Source of the DNA: a virus | DNA: 25,118 bases | IMG/VR virus record: IMGVR_UViG_3300047372_000545 | Coordinates: 1-25,118 of that record | Strand: one strand, 5' to 3' | In this document: in pieces, positions 1-8,000 of the stretch | Numbering within the stretch: position 1 is the first letter of the stretch | Layout: each line of letters opens with the position of its first letter | Program-made: the position numbers and the translations under genes | The notes under the pieces: generated by a model | Database searches by the model: none | What the model saw: only the letters and a program-made list of their open reading frames with translations | What the model was told of the DNA's origin: nothing

Positions 1-1072
1 CAATGCCCATAAATTGTGCAAGTAAGTCTTTTCGTTCACTTTGACTTTTATCTATAAAAATTGCATTATTGTTTTGCAAACTCAGTGTTGTTAATACAAA
101 ATCATCATATGAACCGACATGGTCGCGAATAGAAGCATTTGTTCCTGCTCGTTGTTCTCCGTTTAATGATATTTGTTGGCCATCTTCATCTAACTTCCAA
201 AAGTCAACTACAACAGTTACATCACCATTCTTTTTAGTAGTTGCAGTTCTATCTATATAGTAGTTTACTCCGGAGATTTCAAAATTTAATTTGCAGTAAA
301 AAGATTCTGTTTGTGTATTAAGTACATGGGCTGCCTTGAATGCTCTATCGCATTTGTCAAATAAACAAAAACTCAATGCACTCATTACACTGCTTTTGCC
401 ACTTGCGTTGGAAGCAAACAATCCCATAACACTTTTCATGTTAGTAAAATCAACTACATTTGCATCTCCGTAACTGAACATATTACCAAACTCAAACTTC
501 TTGGGTTTCCAAATACAATTCCTAAGAACTTCCTTTACAACCAATTTATCATTCACTTCTTTGTTTATATCAAGTGCGGTTTGAACTTGATCATCCTCTA
601 CGACAAAATTTCTACGAAGATAATCTTCGATCAACTCATTTTGAACTTGGATCAGTGATATATCACCAAAGTCGAATTTATTATCACGATCAAACTTTTT
701 AGCCTCTGATATAGCATCACACCTTGTTACATTTAAATCACTTATACTTGTTCGCTTGCGAATGTCTGCAATTATTTCCTTTGTTTCCGTTGCAGTTGTG
801 TTGTATACCTTTACACGAAGTCTTGCTTTTTTTGGTAACTTACTCAAATCACTGACACACTCTCCGTCACGCACTTCGATTGTATAATATCCATAATCAT
901 TATGAACTTCGTGGTGGGTATGTTCACGTGTCGGTAAATCCCACAATGCATATCCATGGCCATACGGTTTTTCACCGTGGTTTTGTTGAATCATACTTCC
1001 GGAATAAACTACGATTGGTTTATTCTGATTATGCCTTTTTATCTTTACATATTTTTCTTTAACTTCGTCCAT
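1..1072 (-). CDS. SbcD C-terminal fragment fused to SbcC ATPase N-lobe (partial)
   Basis: This gene begins at an ATG at 1072 and runs off the left edge, leaving 357 residues visible. Residues 20-72 read like the C-terminal end of an Mre11/SbcD (T4 gp47) nuclease: YSGSMIQQNHGE at 23-34, then HGYALWD and NDYGYYTIEV. Residues from about 190 are the start of an SbcC/Rad50 (T4 gp46) ATPase. They show a Walker A P-loop, FASNASGKSS, at 219-228, and a Q-loop-like LSLQNNNAIFI at 330-340 followed by SERKDLLAQF. The two parts are in one continuous frame with no stop, so this is an SbcD-SbcC fusion. The family end-processes DNA for recombination-dependent replication. The phosphoesterase motifs are absent here and sit in the gene ending at 1990. 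The start overlaps the preceding gene by 14 bases. The coiled coil and Walker B would lie outside the window. Confidence 0.85.
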   Translation of the reverse strand, partial: MDEVKEKYVKIKRHNQNKPIVVYSGSMIQQNHGEKPYGHGYALWDLPTREHTHHEVHNDYGYYTIEVRDGECVSDLSKLPKKARLRVKVYNTTATETKEIIADIRKRTSISDLNVTRCDAISEAKKFDRDNKFDFGDISLIQVQNELIEDYLRRNFVVEDDQVQTALDINKEVNDKLVVKEVLRNCIWKPKKFEFGNMFSYGDANVVDFTNMKSVMGLFASNASGKSSVMSALSFCLFDKCDRAFKAAHVLNTQTESFYCKLNFEISGVNYYIDRTATTKKNGDVTVVVDFWKLDEDGQQISLNGEQRAGTNASIRDHVGSYDDFVLTTLSLQNNNAIFIDKSQSERKDLLAQFMGI

Positions 1073-1997
1073 TTAATGCAGTTTCTAAAATTTGTTCTCC
1101 TACTTCGGAATCAGTTAAAAACGGATTCAGGTGAACATGATTATCATTTGGAAAATATTTACAAGGTCCTAAATATGGAATTCTTGTTTCTAGATTATTT
1201 ACATCACCTCCACTTTGTTGCCACACTATTCCTTTTGGTCCGAACATTTGGTGGATATAATCAGTAGTTATTATTGTGTTTGTACCAAGAGCAGATGATA
1301 TATTAGTAAGACACCCCTCACCACCCACAACATAATCGCAGTTTTTCATTAAACTTGCAGTAAATGAAAATTTACTTGTTGAGTTTAAACATGGATAGTT
1401 TTTTGAAATGGTATCTTCTATACCAAGTGCAAACAACATAACTTTTGGTGAAAGTTCCATGCACTTTATTATATCAAAAATATTTCTTTTACCCGTTCCA
1501 TATCCAGTTCCGTCTTCACCACCCTCTGCACGATTATACTGATCCTCAGTAAATAAAAAACTTTTTCTATCCCAATCAACTTGATAACCTATTTTAACTA
1601 AGTCAGATTCCCAATCTCCTATCTGTGTCAACTCGTTCATGCTTTTTTGTATAGAATAATCAAGTTGGGGATTTGTAAAAACTTCAAAGGTATCGTCGAA
1701 ATTTTCAATTCCACACATACGTTGAAACTGAGATACCACTGACTCATATGGACTAAGTGTAGATACATCTTCACTCATTACATCATGCACAACATCATAG
1801 TCTATATTCGCATTTTCTTTATAGTAAACTTCATCAATGTATGGGTTGTTTGTCAACAACTCTATAGGTTGTAGATAATTAACATCAAAGTGAACAATAC
1901 AATTGGGATTTTTTTCTTTTAACTTTTTTGCGACACTACTACAAAAAATAACATCACCGATGTGAATGTTTCTACATCTGATTAATATACTAGTCAT
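1059..1997 (-). CDS. GT9/heptosyltransferase-like protein inserted between the SbcD fragments
   Basis: A 312-residue protein resembling ADP-heptose:LPS heptosyltransferases (glycosyltransferase family 9, GT-B fold). Residues 11-29 (IHIGDVIFCSSVAKKLKEK) match the family's N-terminal pattern of a glycine loop followed by a helix. NPYIDEVYY at 51-59 matches the usual 'NPYVDEV' strand. CDYVVGGEGCLTNISSALG at 220-238 corresponds to the nucleotide-sugar loop, normally 'D-VVGNDSGPMHLAAALG', with changes. Residues 155-172 are Gly-rich. The gene overlaps the upstream SbcD fragment by 8 bases and the downstream SbcD-SbcC fusion by 14, so it is tightly coupled inside the recombination locus. The substrate cannot be predicted; host surface sugar, DNA base or virion glycosylation are all open. 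The family call is by motif reading only and the key residues are divergent. Confidence 0.6.
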   Translation of the reverse strand: MTSILIRCRNIHIGDVIFCSSVAKKLKEKNPNCIVHFDVNYLQPIELLTNNPYIDEVYYKENANIDYDVVHDVMSEDVSTLSPYESVVSQFQRMCGIENFDDTFEVFTNPQLDYSIQKSMNELTQIGDWESDLVKIGYQVDWDRKSFLFTEDQYNRAEGGEDGTGYGTGKRNIFDIIKCMELSPKVMLFALGIEDTISKNYPCLNSTSKFSFTASLMKNCDYVVGGEGCLTNISSALGTNTIITTDYIHQMFGPKGIVWQQSGGDVNNLETRIPYLGPCKYFPNDNHVHLNPFLTDSEVGEQILETALNGRS

Positions 1998-2694
1998 CTG
2001 CTAAACACCACCCCTTTAGTTTATATTCATCTACTTTATCTTCTGGAATAAATTTATGTTCTGATTGATATTCCTGTAATACTTGGTGTTTGTGAATGTC
2101 ACCCAACATAACAATGTCATACCCGTTGAACATAGGAAGTTCAATGTCACCACCCATGACAACATACCCGATGTCTGTCATACTACGTTTTACTGCACCA
2201 TGATAAACTGCAATTTTGGTTTTAATACTTGGATCATTTATATCAAGACCCGAAATATAGTTCTCTGGATCATCTAATATACTAAACACCCCAAATGCAA
2301 CATCACCTATTTTATATAAACCACTATTTTTAAGATAAAAAAGATTATCATCATCCATCATATCCATAATAGGAGATAGTACATCAAGACGATCAGGATT
2401 ATTTAGATTACAATCGTGGTTACCGGCAATTACAATTGTCGGATGGAGCTTTGAGCACTCTCTTAAAAATGAAGATATTTGATGAATTAACTCAGGACTC
2501 ATTTCTGTCTTAGCATGAGCAATATCCCCACCTATAAAAATTATTGCATTGTCATAGTTGTCTTTTTTTACCTGTTTATAGAAGTTTTCAAACACTAACG
2601 AGTATTCTGTATGTCGTTTAACATTTCTTATATGAATATCTGCCAAATGATATACTTTTTCTACATTCTTTAAATTAGTTTTTAATTCATGCAT
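1990..2694 (-). CDS. SbcD/Mre11-type nuclease, N-terminal phosphoesterase fragment (gp47-like)
   Basis: A 234-residue calcineurin-like metallophosphoesterase carrying all five Mre11/SbcD metal-binding motifs: D19-x-H21 (LADIHIRN), D57 (GGDIAHAK), N92-H93-D94 (IAGNHD), H165 (VYHG) and H201-x-H203 (LGDIHKHQ). It then stops 31 residues after the last motif. An intact SbcD would continue with the YSGS...GE strand and a capping domain; those are encoded about 900 bases further on, at the start of the SbcD-SbcC fusion. The split therefore falls inside the phosphoesterase fold, after motif V, and the two pieces would need to associate for activity. The known family role is Mn-dependent exo/endonuclease processing of DNA ends with SbcC. 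Its start overlaps the primase end by 13 bases. Confidence 0.85.
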   Translation of the reverse strand: MHELKTNLKNVEKVYHLADIHIRNVKRHTEYSLVFENFYKQVKKDNYDNAIIFIGGDIAHAKTEMSPELIHQISSFLRECSKLHPTIVIAGNHDCNLNNPDRLDVLSPIMDMMDDDNLFYLKNSGLYKIGDVAFGVFSILDDPENYISGLDINDPSIKTKIAVYHGAVKRSMTDIGYVVMGGDIELPMFNGYDIVMLGDIHKHQVLQEYQSEHKFIPEDKVDEYKLKGWCLADD

Positions 2695-3611
2695 AATTTT
2701 TGTTTCATCAATTCACTAAAATCAAGAAGGTTAGTTTCTCTGATTCTATGAATAATTTTGTTAAATCCCAAATCGGCTGCGTCTTCATTTTCCAGTCTGA
2801 CCAATTTTACTTTTATATTATCGTTCATTAAAGTTTCTGATATATATAATGCGTTTTTATACGCATCATTATCTAATACAATACTAACTTCTTTTACATC
2901 ATGTTCTATTAAACGCATTTTAAGTTTGCTTGGAATATTTTTTCCGAGTAAAGCAATTGCATTTCTGCGAATTGCCATCGCATCAAAAACACCTTCGCAC
3001 AAAATAAGTGGTTCGGCAAAGTCAATTTGATTTTCAAATACAACTACATCTTTGCTTACTGGTGGATTTTTATACTTCAAATAAGCATTACCTGTAAAAT
3101 CTCTTGCTAAAAAGTAATTTAATTTGTTGTCTACATCAAATGAAGGAACGATAATACGACCTGCATAATCTCCTTTATCACAATATCCTATATCGTATCT
3201 CTCAATGTCATACAATTCAATTCCACGATTTTTTAAATACTTCATTGCTTTAGAATAAGAAAAATCAGTATGTGTTTCAGTCAATCTTTTAAATTCATAG
3301 GGCAACGATACAAATTGCTCTTCGGTATCAGCAAGTTTAGTATTTTTTGGAAGTTTAACAATCTTGGATAACTCTGCAAAATAATTGCTTGGAACCTGCA
3401 TTCTTTTGAATAATGAAAAGATACTACGACCTTTGGCATTTGTATCAATCCAACTTTGCCACCTCTGCGTTGTAAGATTGACTGCTAACTTTGGTTTACG
3501 GTGATGTGAAAACGGACACACAAACATTGCTTCGTCTTTAGAGACGATTTTACCTTCACCTAACACCTTCTGCAACAAGGCATATAACTTTTGCTCGGAA
3601 ATCCCCATCAA
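2682..3611 (-). CDS. DnaG-type DNA primase (Toprim) with degenerate zinc ribbon
   Basis: A 309-residue primase. The middle holds the RNA-polymerase-basic region (GDYAGRIIVPSFDVDNK, then FLARDF). The Toprim domain follows, with the catalytic Glu in LILCEGVFDAMA near residue 207 and the D-x-D motif in VLDNDAYK near residue 245. The N-terminus aligns by eye to a CHC2-type zinc ribbon but keeps only C32; the remaining positions read CPFSHH and WQSWID where CPFC and WHCWVC are usual. The family makes RNA primers for lagging-strand synthesis (T4 gp61 role). The start is ATGATG, giving Met-Met, and overlaps the resolvase stop as ATGA, which implies translational coupling. The call as primase is firm; whether it still binds zinc is doubtful. 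Confidence 0.85.
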   Translation of the reverse strand: MMGISEQKLYALLQKVLGEGKIVSKDEAMFVCPFSHHRKPKLAVNLTTQRWQSWIDTNAKGRSIFSLFKRMQVPSNYFAELSKIVKLPKNTKLADTEEQFVSLPYEFKRLTETHTDFSYSKAMKYLKNRGIELYDIERYDIGYCDKGDYAGRIIVPSFDVDNKLNYFLARDFTGNAYLKYKNPPVSKDVVVFENQIDFAEPLILCEGVFDAMAIRRNAIALLGKNIPSKLKMRLIEHDVKEVSIVLDNDAYKNALYISETLMNDNIKVKLVRLENEDAADLGFNKIIHRIRETNLLDFSELMKQKLCMN

Positions 3612-4138
3612 TTGTCAATAGTATACCAATGATATAGCGATGCTACCGTTGCGTCCAACATATCGTAGTTCCTTTTATCATAATTTTTTCTACTATTATA
3701 GACAATAAATTCATTTAAATCAATCTTTTTCTCAAGTTGTTCACGTACAAAAGTCTTACTATCAACTCCCTTTTCACGACTTTTTCCTAATACTGCTTTG
3801 CGTAAAGTTGATACATTTACATGATTGACTTCCACTTCATACAAAGCCTCTATTACATAACTTATTACTGCGTTGCACTTTGCGAGTTTTACAATCGTTT
3901 GTTGACTCGTTCGACCCCCTCCAAATCCACTCAAAGAATCTTCAACTATTATAATATGTGGGTCAATTGAACGGGGGTCAAGATATCTTGCAAGTGCGTG
4001 TGCTTTATTCTTAATACTTGATTCTTTGTGTATATCGATATATCCCGCGTCAATTACTTTTTCTTTGGAAATTGACGCACAATATCCTACAACGGTTGAA
4101 CTAATATCAAGTCCAAGGGAAATTTGATTTTCTGACAT
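3608..4138 (-). CDS. RuvC-like Holliday junction resolvase
   Basis: A 176-residue protein with the RNase H-like RuvC fold signature: first acidic residue D11 in LGLDISSTVVGY, second E66 in IIIVEDSL, and the C-terminal pair D159 and D162 in NYDMLDATVASLYHW. A GFGGGRTS stretch follows E66, close to the place where RuvC relatives contact DNA. The length matches bacterial RuvC (about 170 residues). The expected role is cleaving recombination or replication junctions before packaging, fitting its position just ahead of the primase and the SbcCD-like nuclease. It is the first gene of the DNA-metabolism block, 39 bases after the last structural gene. Some members of this family act on other branched DNA, so exact specificity is inferred. 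Confidence 0.85.
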   Translation of the reverse strand: MSENQISLGLDISSTVVGYCASISKEKVIDAGYIDIHKESSIKNKAHALARYLDPRSIDPHIIIVEDSLSGFGGGRTSQQTIVKLAKCNAVISYVIEALYEVEVNHVNVSTLRKAVLGKSREKGVDSKTFVREQLEKKIDLNEFIVYNSRKNYDKRNYDMLDATVASLYHWYTIDN

Positions 4139-4177
4139 ACCTAGTATAGTACATCAATTAAATAAAAAAATCAACTA

Positions 4178-5002
4178 TTAAAGTACACCACGGCCGTTAT
4201 TAACCGCAGAAGATATTTCACTGCCGTTAAACGAAGTTTCATATTTAACGGTATCCATTTTACGACGGAATGCACTATTATCTGCAACAGGACCCGTTAC
4301 TTGCACTGGATTTCCTCCTCCGTAGTCGGAATAAGTAAGTCTAAGTCCATCGTCAAATCTACGGGTGAATCCTGTAATTTTGACTCCGTCAGTTGGAGTG
4401 TCACTCATGAAATCTGCCCCAGGACCCTTACCCAAACTTGAATCTACCCCAGGAACGGTGTAACCACCACTGCTTTGTGCTTGACGAAATACACTTTTAT
4501 CTGCGTTATATTCAGTTGGTTCTTTGTTTGCACGTGGCATACCCGTTGAAAAGTTGCCTCGATCTATTCCGATTCTAAAACCCGCAGTTCCCTTTGCAGC
4601 GGTGTCATCCATAAAATTTTGAATTATTGATGTTCGGTCAGCTTTTAAATTTGCAACACGACCATCGGGACCTTTACGATATATAGTTACTCCTGCTTGA
4701 TTTGATGCGTGTTTAATATCATTTCTTATAGGTTCTCCCTTACCATATGCACCCGTTGTATCTCCTTCTTTTACAGTATCATCGAGGCCACCACCTTGAT
4801 ATGTATCACCCGAATTTCCCCCTCGGGTTCCCCCGTAACTAAAAAAATTGGTACCCTGATCACGTTGCGCCGCAAATGTAAGTCCATTTGCCGCCCCACC
4901 TGCACTGAGTAGCAAACTGCCTTTCTCGAATCTTTCTTCAAGTCCCATCTGCATTGATGCTCTATCTGCACCACTATTAAAACCTACTGTTTCTTTTGCC
5001 AT
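4178..5002 (-). CDS. Gly-rich conserved phage protein, probably virion-associated
   Basis: A 274-residue protein I do not recognise. It is rich in Gly, Ser, Asp and Arg, with short Gly clusters (SAGGAANG, YGGTRGG, TYQGGG) in the first third and a final third with alternating polar and beta-type segments (KITGFTRRFDDGLRLTYSDYG). There is no signal peptide, membrane segment or enzymatic motif. It ends the structural gene run and is followed by the DNA-metabolism block, so a structural or accessory virion role is the most economical inference, but function is unknown. A Shine-Dalgarno-like TGGAG lies about 10 bases before the ATG. The shared 10-base upstream motif lies at 5032-5041. Confidence 0.7.
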   Translation of the reverse strand: MAKETVGFNSGADRASMQMGLEERFEKGSLLLSAGGAANGLTFAAQRDQGTNFFSYGGTRGGNSGDTYQGGGLDDTVKEGDTTGAYGKGEPIRNDIKHASNQAGVTIYRKGPDGRVANLKADRTSIIQNFMDDTAAKGTAGFRIGIDRGNFSTGMPRANKEPTEYNADKSVFRQAQSSGGYTVPGVDSSLGKGPGADFMSDTPTDGVKITGFTRRFDDGLRLTYSDYGGGNPVQVTGPVADNSAFRRKMDTVKYETSFNGSEISSAVNNGRGVL

Positions 5003-5012
5003 AATTTATTTT

Positions 5013-5017
5013 CTCCA
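5013..5017 (-). promoter_or_regulatory. Ribosome binding site of the Gly-rich protein gene
   Basis: TGGAG in the sense direction, about 10 bases before the ATG at 5002. It is one of the clearer Shine-Dalgarno sequences in the window and supports that start. Confidence 0.45.
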
Positions 5018-5031
5018 GTTTATGAATTTTA

Positions 5032-5041
5032 ATATAAATAT
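5032..5041 (-). promoter_or_regulatory. ATATTTATAT motif upstream of the Gly-rich protein gene
   Basis: The 10-mer ATATTTATAT (sense direction) sits 30-39 bases before the start at 5002, in the 52-base gap after the 1343-residue protein gene. The same 10-mer occurs near three other starts in the window. Its complement contains TATAAATA, the T4 late promoter sequence, but on the opposite strand, so the assignment as a promoter is tentative. Confidence 0.25.
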
Positions 5042-5054
5042 GAGACACCTTTCA

Positions 5055-8000
5055 CTAACCGTCATATTTTACCAAAAAATTTATTGGATAGTTATTAGTT
5101 ATCTTAATTGGTTTTCCAAGTTTGGCAACTCCCACAAGAGACAACCCATCGTATAACCCAATTGTGGTCGCATGGGGTTTGAGTGAATCTAAGTTTTTTC
5201 CGTTTTTCATTAACCTTTCAAGATTTTGATATTCTTTAAAATCATCAATAATATTAGTTCCGTTTAGCTTTCCCGTCATATTATCCAAAAAACTTACAAT
5301 GTCATTGGCAACTCTTCGTTTTGAGTACTTATTAACCAAACCCTTTATCAACTCTGTACCAGAATTTCCGCGGAAATATCTTAATATCAGTTTAGCATCA
5401 AGTGAGTCGGAGTTTCCATCTTGATTTATGTCAAAGTTTCCGTCTGATTTTAGTTTATTAAGATATGGCAGATATGTCTCATACTCACTCGTTTCAATGA
5501 TATTGGATTCTCTAATAAAAAAGTTCAAAACTACATCTTCTGATTCTGTCAGCAAGACATCTGAATTAGGCCAGTGTGAATCTTGTTCAATTGTTATACC
5601 CGGATAAGTTTCCTCGTATGCAGTCTGCTCAGAGTCTGATTCGAACGCATGGGTTGTTAAAAATTTAAAAATAATAATGATATCGTGTATGTCAAACTTT
5701 CCGTCTTTGTTGATGTCATATGGTATATCGTCCATTACCACCGATGTTGGGTTCGTGCTAAAATTAAACTCATGTGGTTGTACATTACATAAAATTTCTG
5801 TTTCGTGTAATGTGTGACTACCTTTGAATTCTATTTTATATCCAGATATCCCACTCAGTTTCATAAAATCTTCCATGTAAGTGTCACGGAGGTCATTTAA
5901 TACTATAACACCGTTTTTATAAAAAATATTACCAATTTGTGTTTTTCGGTCTTCTGTAATGGTAGGTGAGTCGTATGAAAAAACATGACCATATATGCTA
6001 GGAGTGTTAGTGTGTGTGTAATTGTCTCTGTAATGTATTCTGTCAAAGTTAGCAAAGACACTCTCGGAACTTTGCATGTTTATCTTATCTTCATTAAATG
6101 TAGTGAGTTCGTATAACGGAAATCTTCCAATCACAGGAGAACCCGAGAATGCCAAATCTGCACTTATTGTGACTGAATATCCGAATTGGTGTCTTGCTGA
6201 TAATTTTTGCTTTGTTGATGTGATTGTTTTTAATAGTTTCGAAGAAGTTTTATCTAGTCTAAAAAAATGAACCTTACCCTCGGTCATATTTAAATTTTCT
6301 CCATTTATTGACATAAACTCCTCTGACGAAGTATCTACTCCAATGAAATAATCATCAATTACTAGATTATCATCAATGTCCACCGAAATATTACTCATGT
6401 CTATTGAATGCGACCCTACCATTAAAGTATTTTCGTACAGAGAAATTGAATGACCAAATCTATATGTAATTTGCTCCTCGGATTCTTCCAGTGAATACAA
6501 TTTGTACCCAAACTCTATATCATGTGAATTATTATATAAAAAAACAGAACCACCTTCATTGTCAACTGTTTCATTTTTATAGTTTCTATCAATAGAATCT
6601 CCGATTACGATATATCTATCGTTGACATCAATTGAAATTCCAAATTTAGTTTTTTCTGGTAAATAGTAGTCATACGGATACAACACACTAAGAGAACGGT
6701 CTTTTGGTGTATAATTCAAATCGATATCTGTTTTACTAGTCCAAATAGAATTTCGTTTTATTTTATTTATCAAACTCCATTCGTATTTACACGTTTGCTC
6801 GTATTCATAAACATACACATTTTGTTTTTTTGACGAAGGTGTTCCTATATAGAGTCTATTTTTATATATTTTGACAGTTTCACCAAATCTTTCAGACGAA
6901 TCTGTCGTATCTCCAAATACACAATCTTCAAGTTCCCATGTAGTATCACCCACAGCAAAATTAGGAGTATTATCGTATTCATGTGGTTCGTATCCAGAGT
7001 CAAAGTCTTTAACCTCATCTTTGATTATAGTATCAACTAAAATTTCGTCATCATCAAATGTAATAAGATCAACGGGACACGGTAATCCTTCTATATATTC
7101 ATCACTACCCGATATACAATTTTCATAACCAACGTCCACTATTGATCCTGTTGTAACTTCATATGTGGGAGTTGTAGATTCAATTATACATCCTGATATT
7201 GTATTATACCACCACGTAGTTATTGGTTCGTTGGTTGATCCAGATACAATACATCCCGACAAATGCGATCCTGATAGAAATGTTCCTGATGGCAAGCATC
7301 CAGACACAATATTTCCAGACACAATATTTCCGGAAATAATACTACCAGATATAATCCTATCAGGAATTATATGCTTTATTAAGTCTCCACCCACAATATC
7401 TTTTGTTATAGTTCCGGATGGAAATGTCCCGGAGTCACACTGCTTTTCTATCCGAATATGATGCGGGTCGGAAAATCCAACCAAAGACGATCCGTCTGGT
7501 ATCACACTGTTCACTTTCCATCTGGTTGTATCTTTGTTTATTTTTTTTAATAACTCACCACTCGGATACCCCTTTCGTTTATTATCGGCAATATCGTAAA
7601 AGTATCCATCTGGAACATCAGTCAACCTCATCCAAGGACTACATTGTGTTCTTTTCTTTTTTCTAAATACATAAACCACTCCGGACCCATGCATAGCACC
7701 AGGAGCTCCGATGGCAAGTGTGTCACCATCAACTGAAATTGAATATCCGAACTCCGTGTCGGGAATTCCTTCAATTATGTTGGTAATACCCCAATTATCT
7801 TGACCTCCTTTAGATTTTTCATACATAAAAACATGACCAGTTCTCTGTTCACTTGTGCTACCTCTTATGTGACTCCTCGGAGACCCAATTGCACATATTG
7901 TGTCGGTCAATTGCAGTGATGATCCAAAGTTGTCGTTTTGTGAGTAATTGTTAGCAAGAACAACCCCCCTAATTTCTTTCATAAGCAAATTGTTATGGTC

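Noticed and set aside
1050-2025. A target-site duplication around the inserted gene (KVDEYKLK at the end of the first fragment versus MDEVKEKYVKIK at the start of the second).
   Set aside because: The DNA match is short and interrupted, within an AT- and Lys/Glu-rich background, so chance is an adequate explanation.
1059-2030. An intein or self-splicing intron at the SbcD break: the first fragment ends in CLADD, like intein N-termini, and the second contains R-H-N near its start.
   Set aside because: The CLADD is followed at once by a stop, no intein blocks B or F are visible, and H-N is followed by Gln rather than Cys/Ser/Thr. The insert is coding throughout and overlaps both flanks, leaving no room for an intron core.
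4139-4177. Sigma-70-like promoter (TTGATT and TATACT) before the resolvase gene.
   Set aside because: The spacing is about 20 bases and the -10-like hexamer abuts the start codon, leaving no leader. The match is too weak in AT-rich DNA to list as a feature.
4139-4177. Intrinsic terminator between the structural and recombination blocks.
   Set aside because: There is a T-rich run, but I could not find a stable GC-containing hairpin before it.
7165-7461. Plus-strand frame with a proline-aspartate pentad repeat.
   Set aside because: It is the antisense reading of the S-G pentad array; the minus-strand frame belongs to a long, domain-bearing gene.
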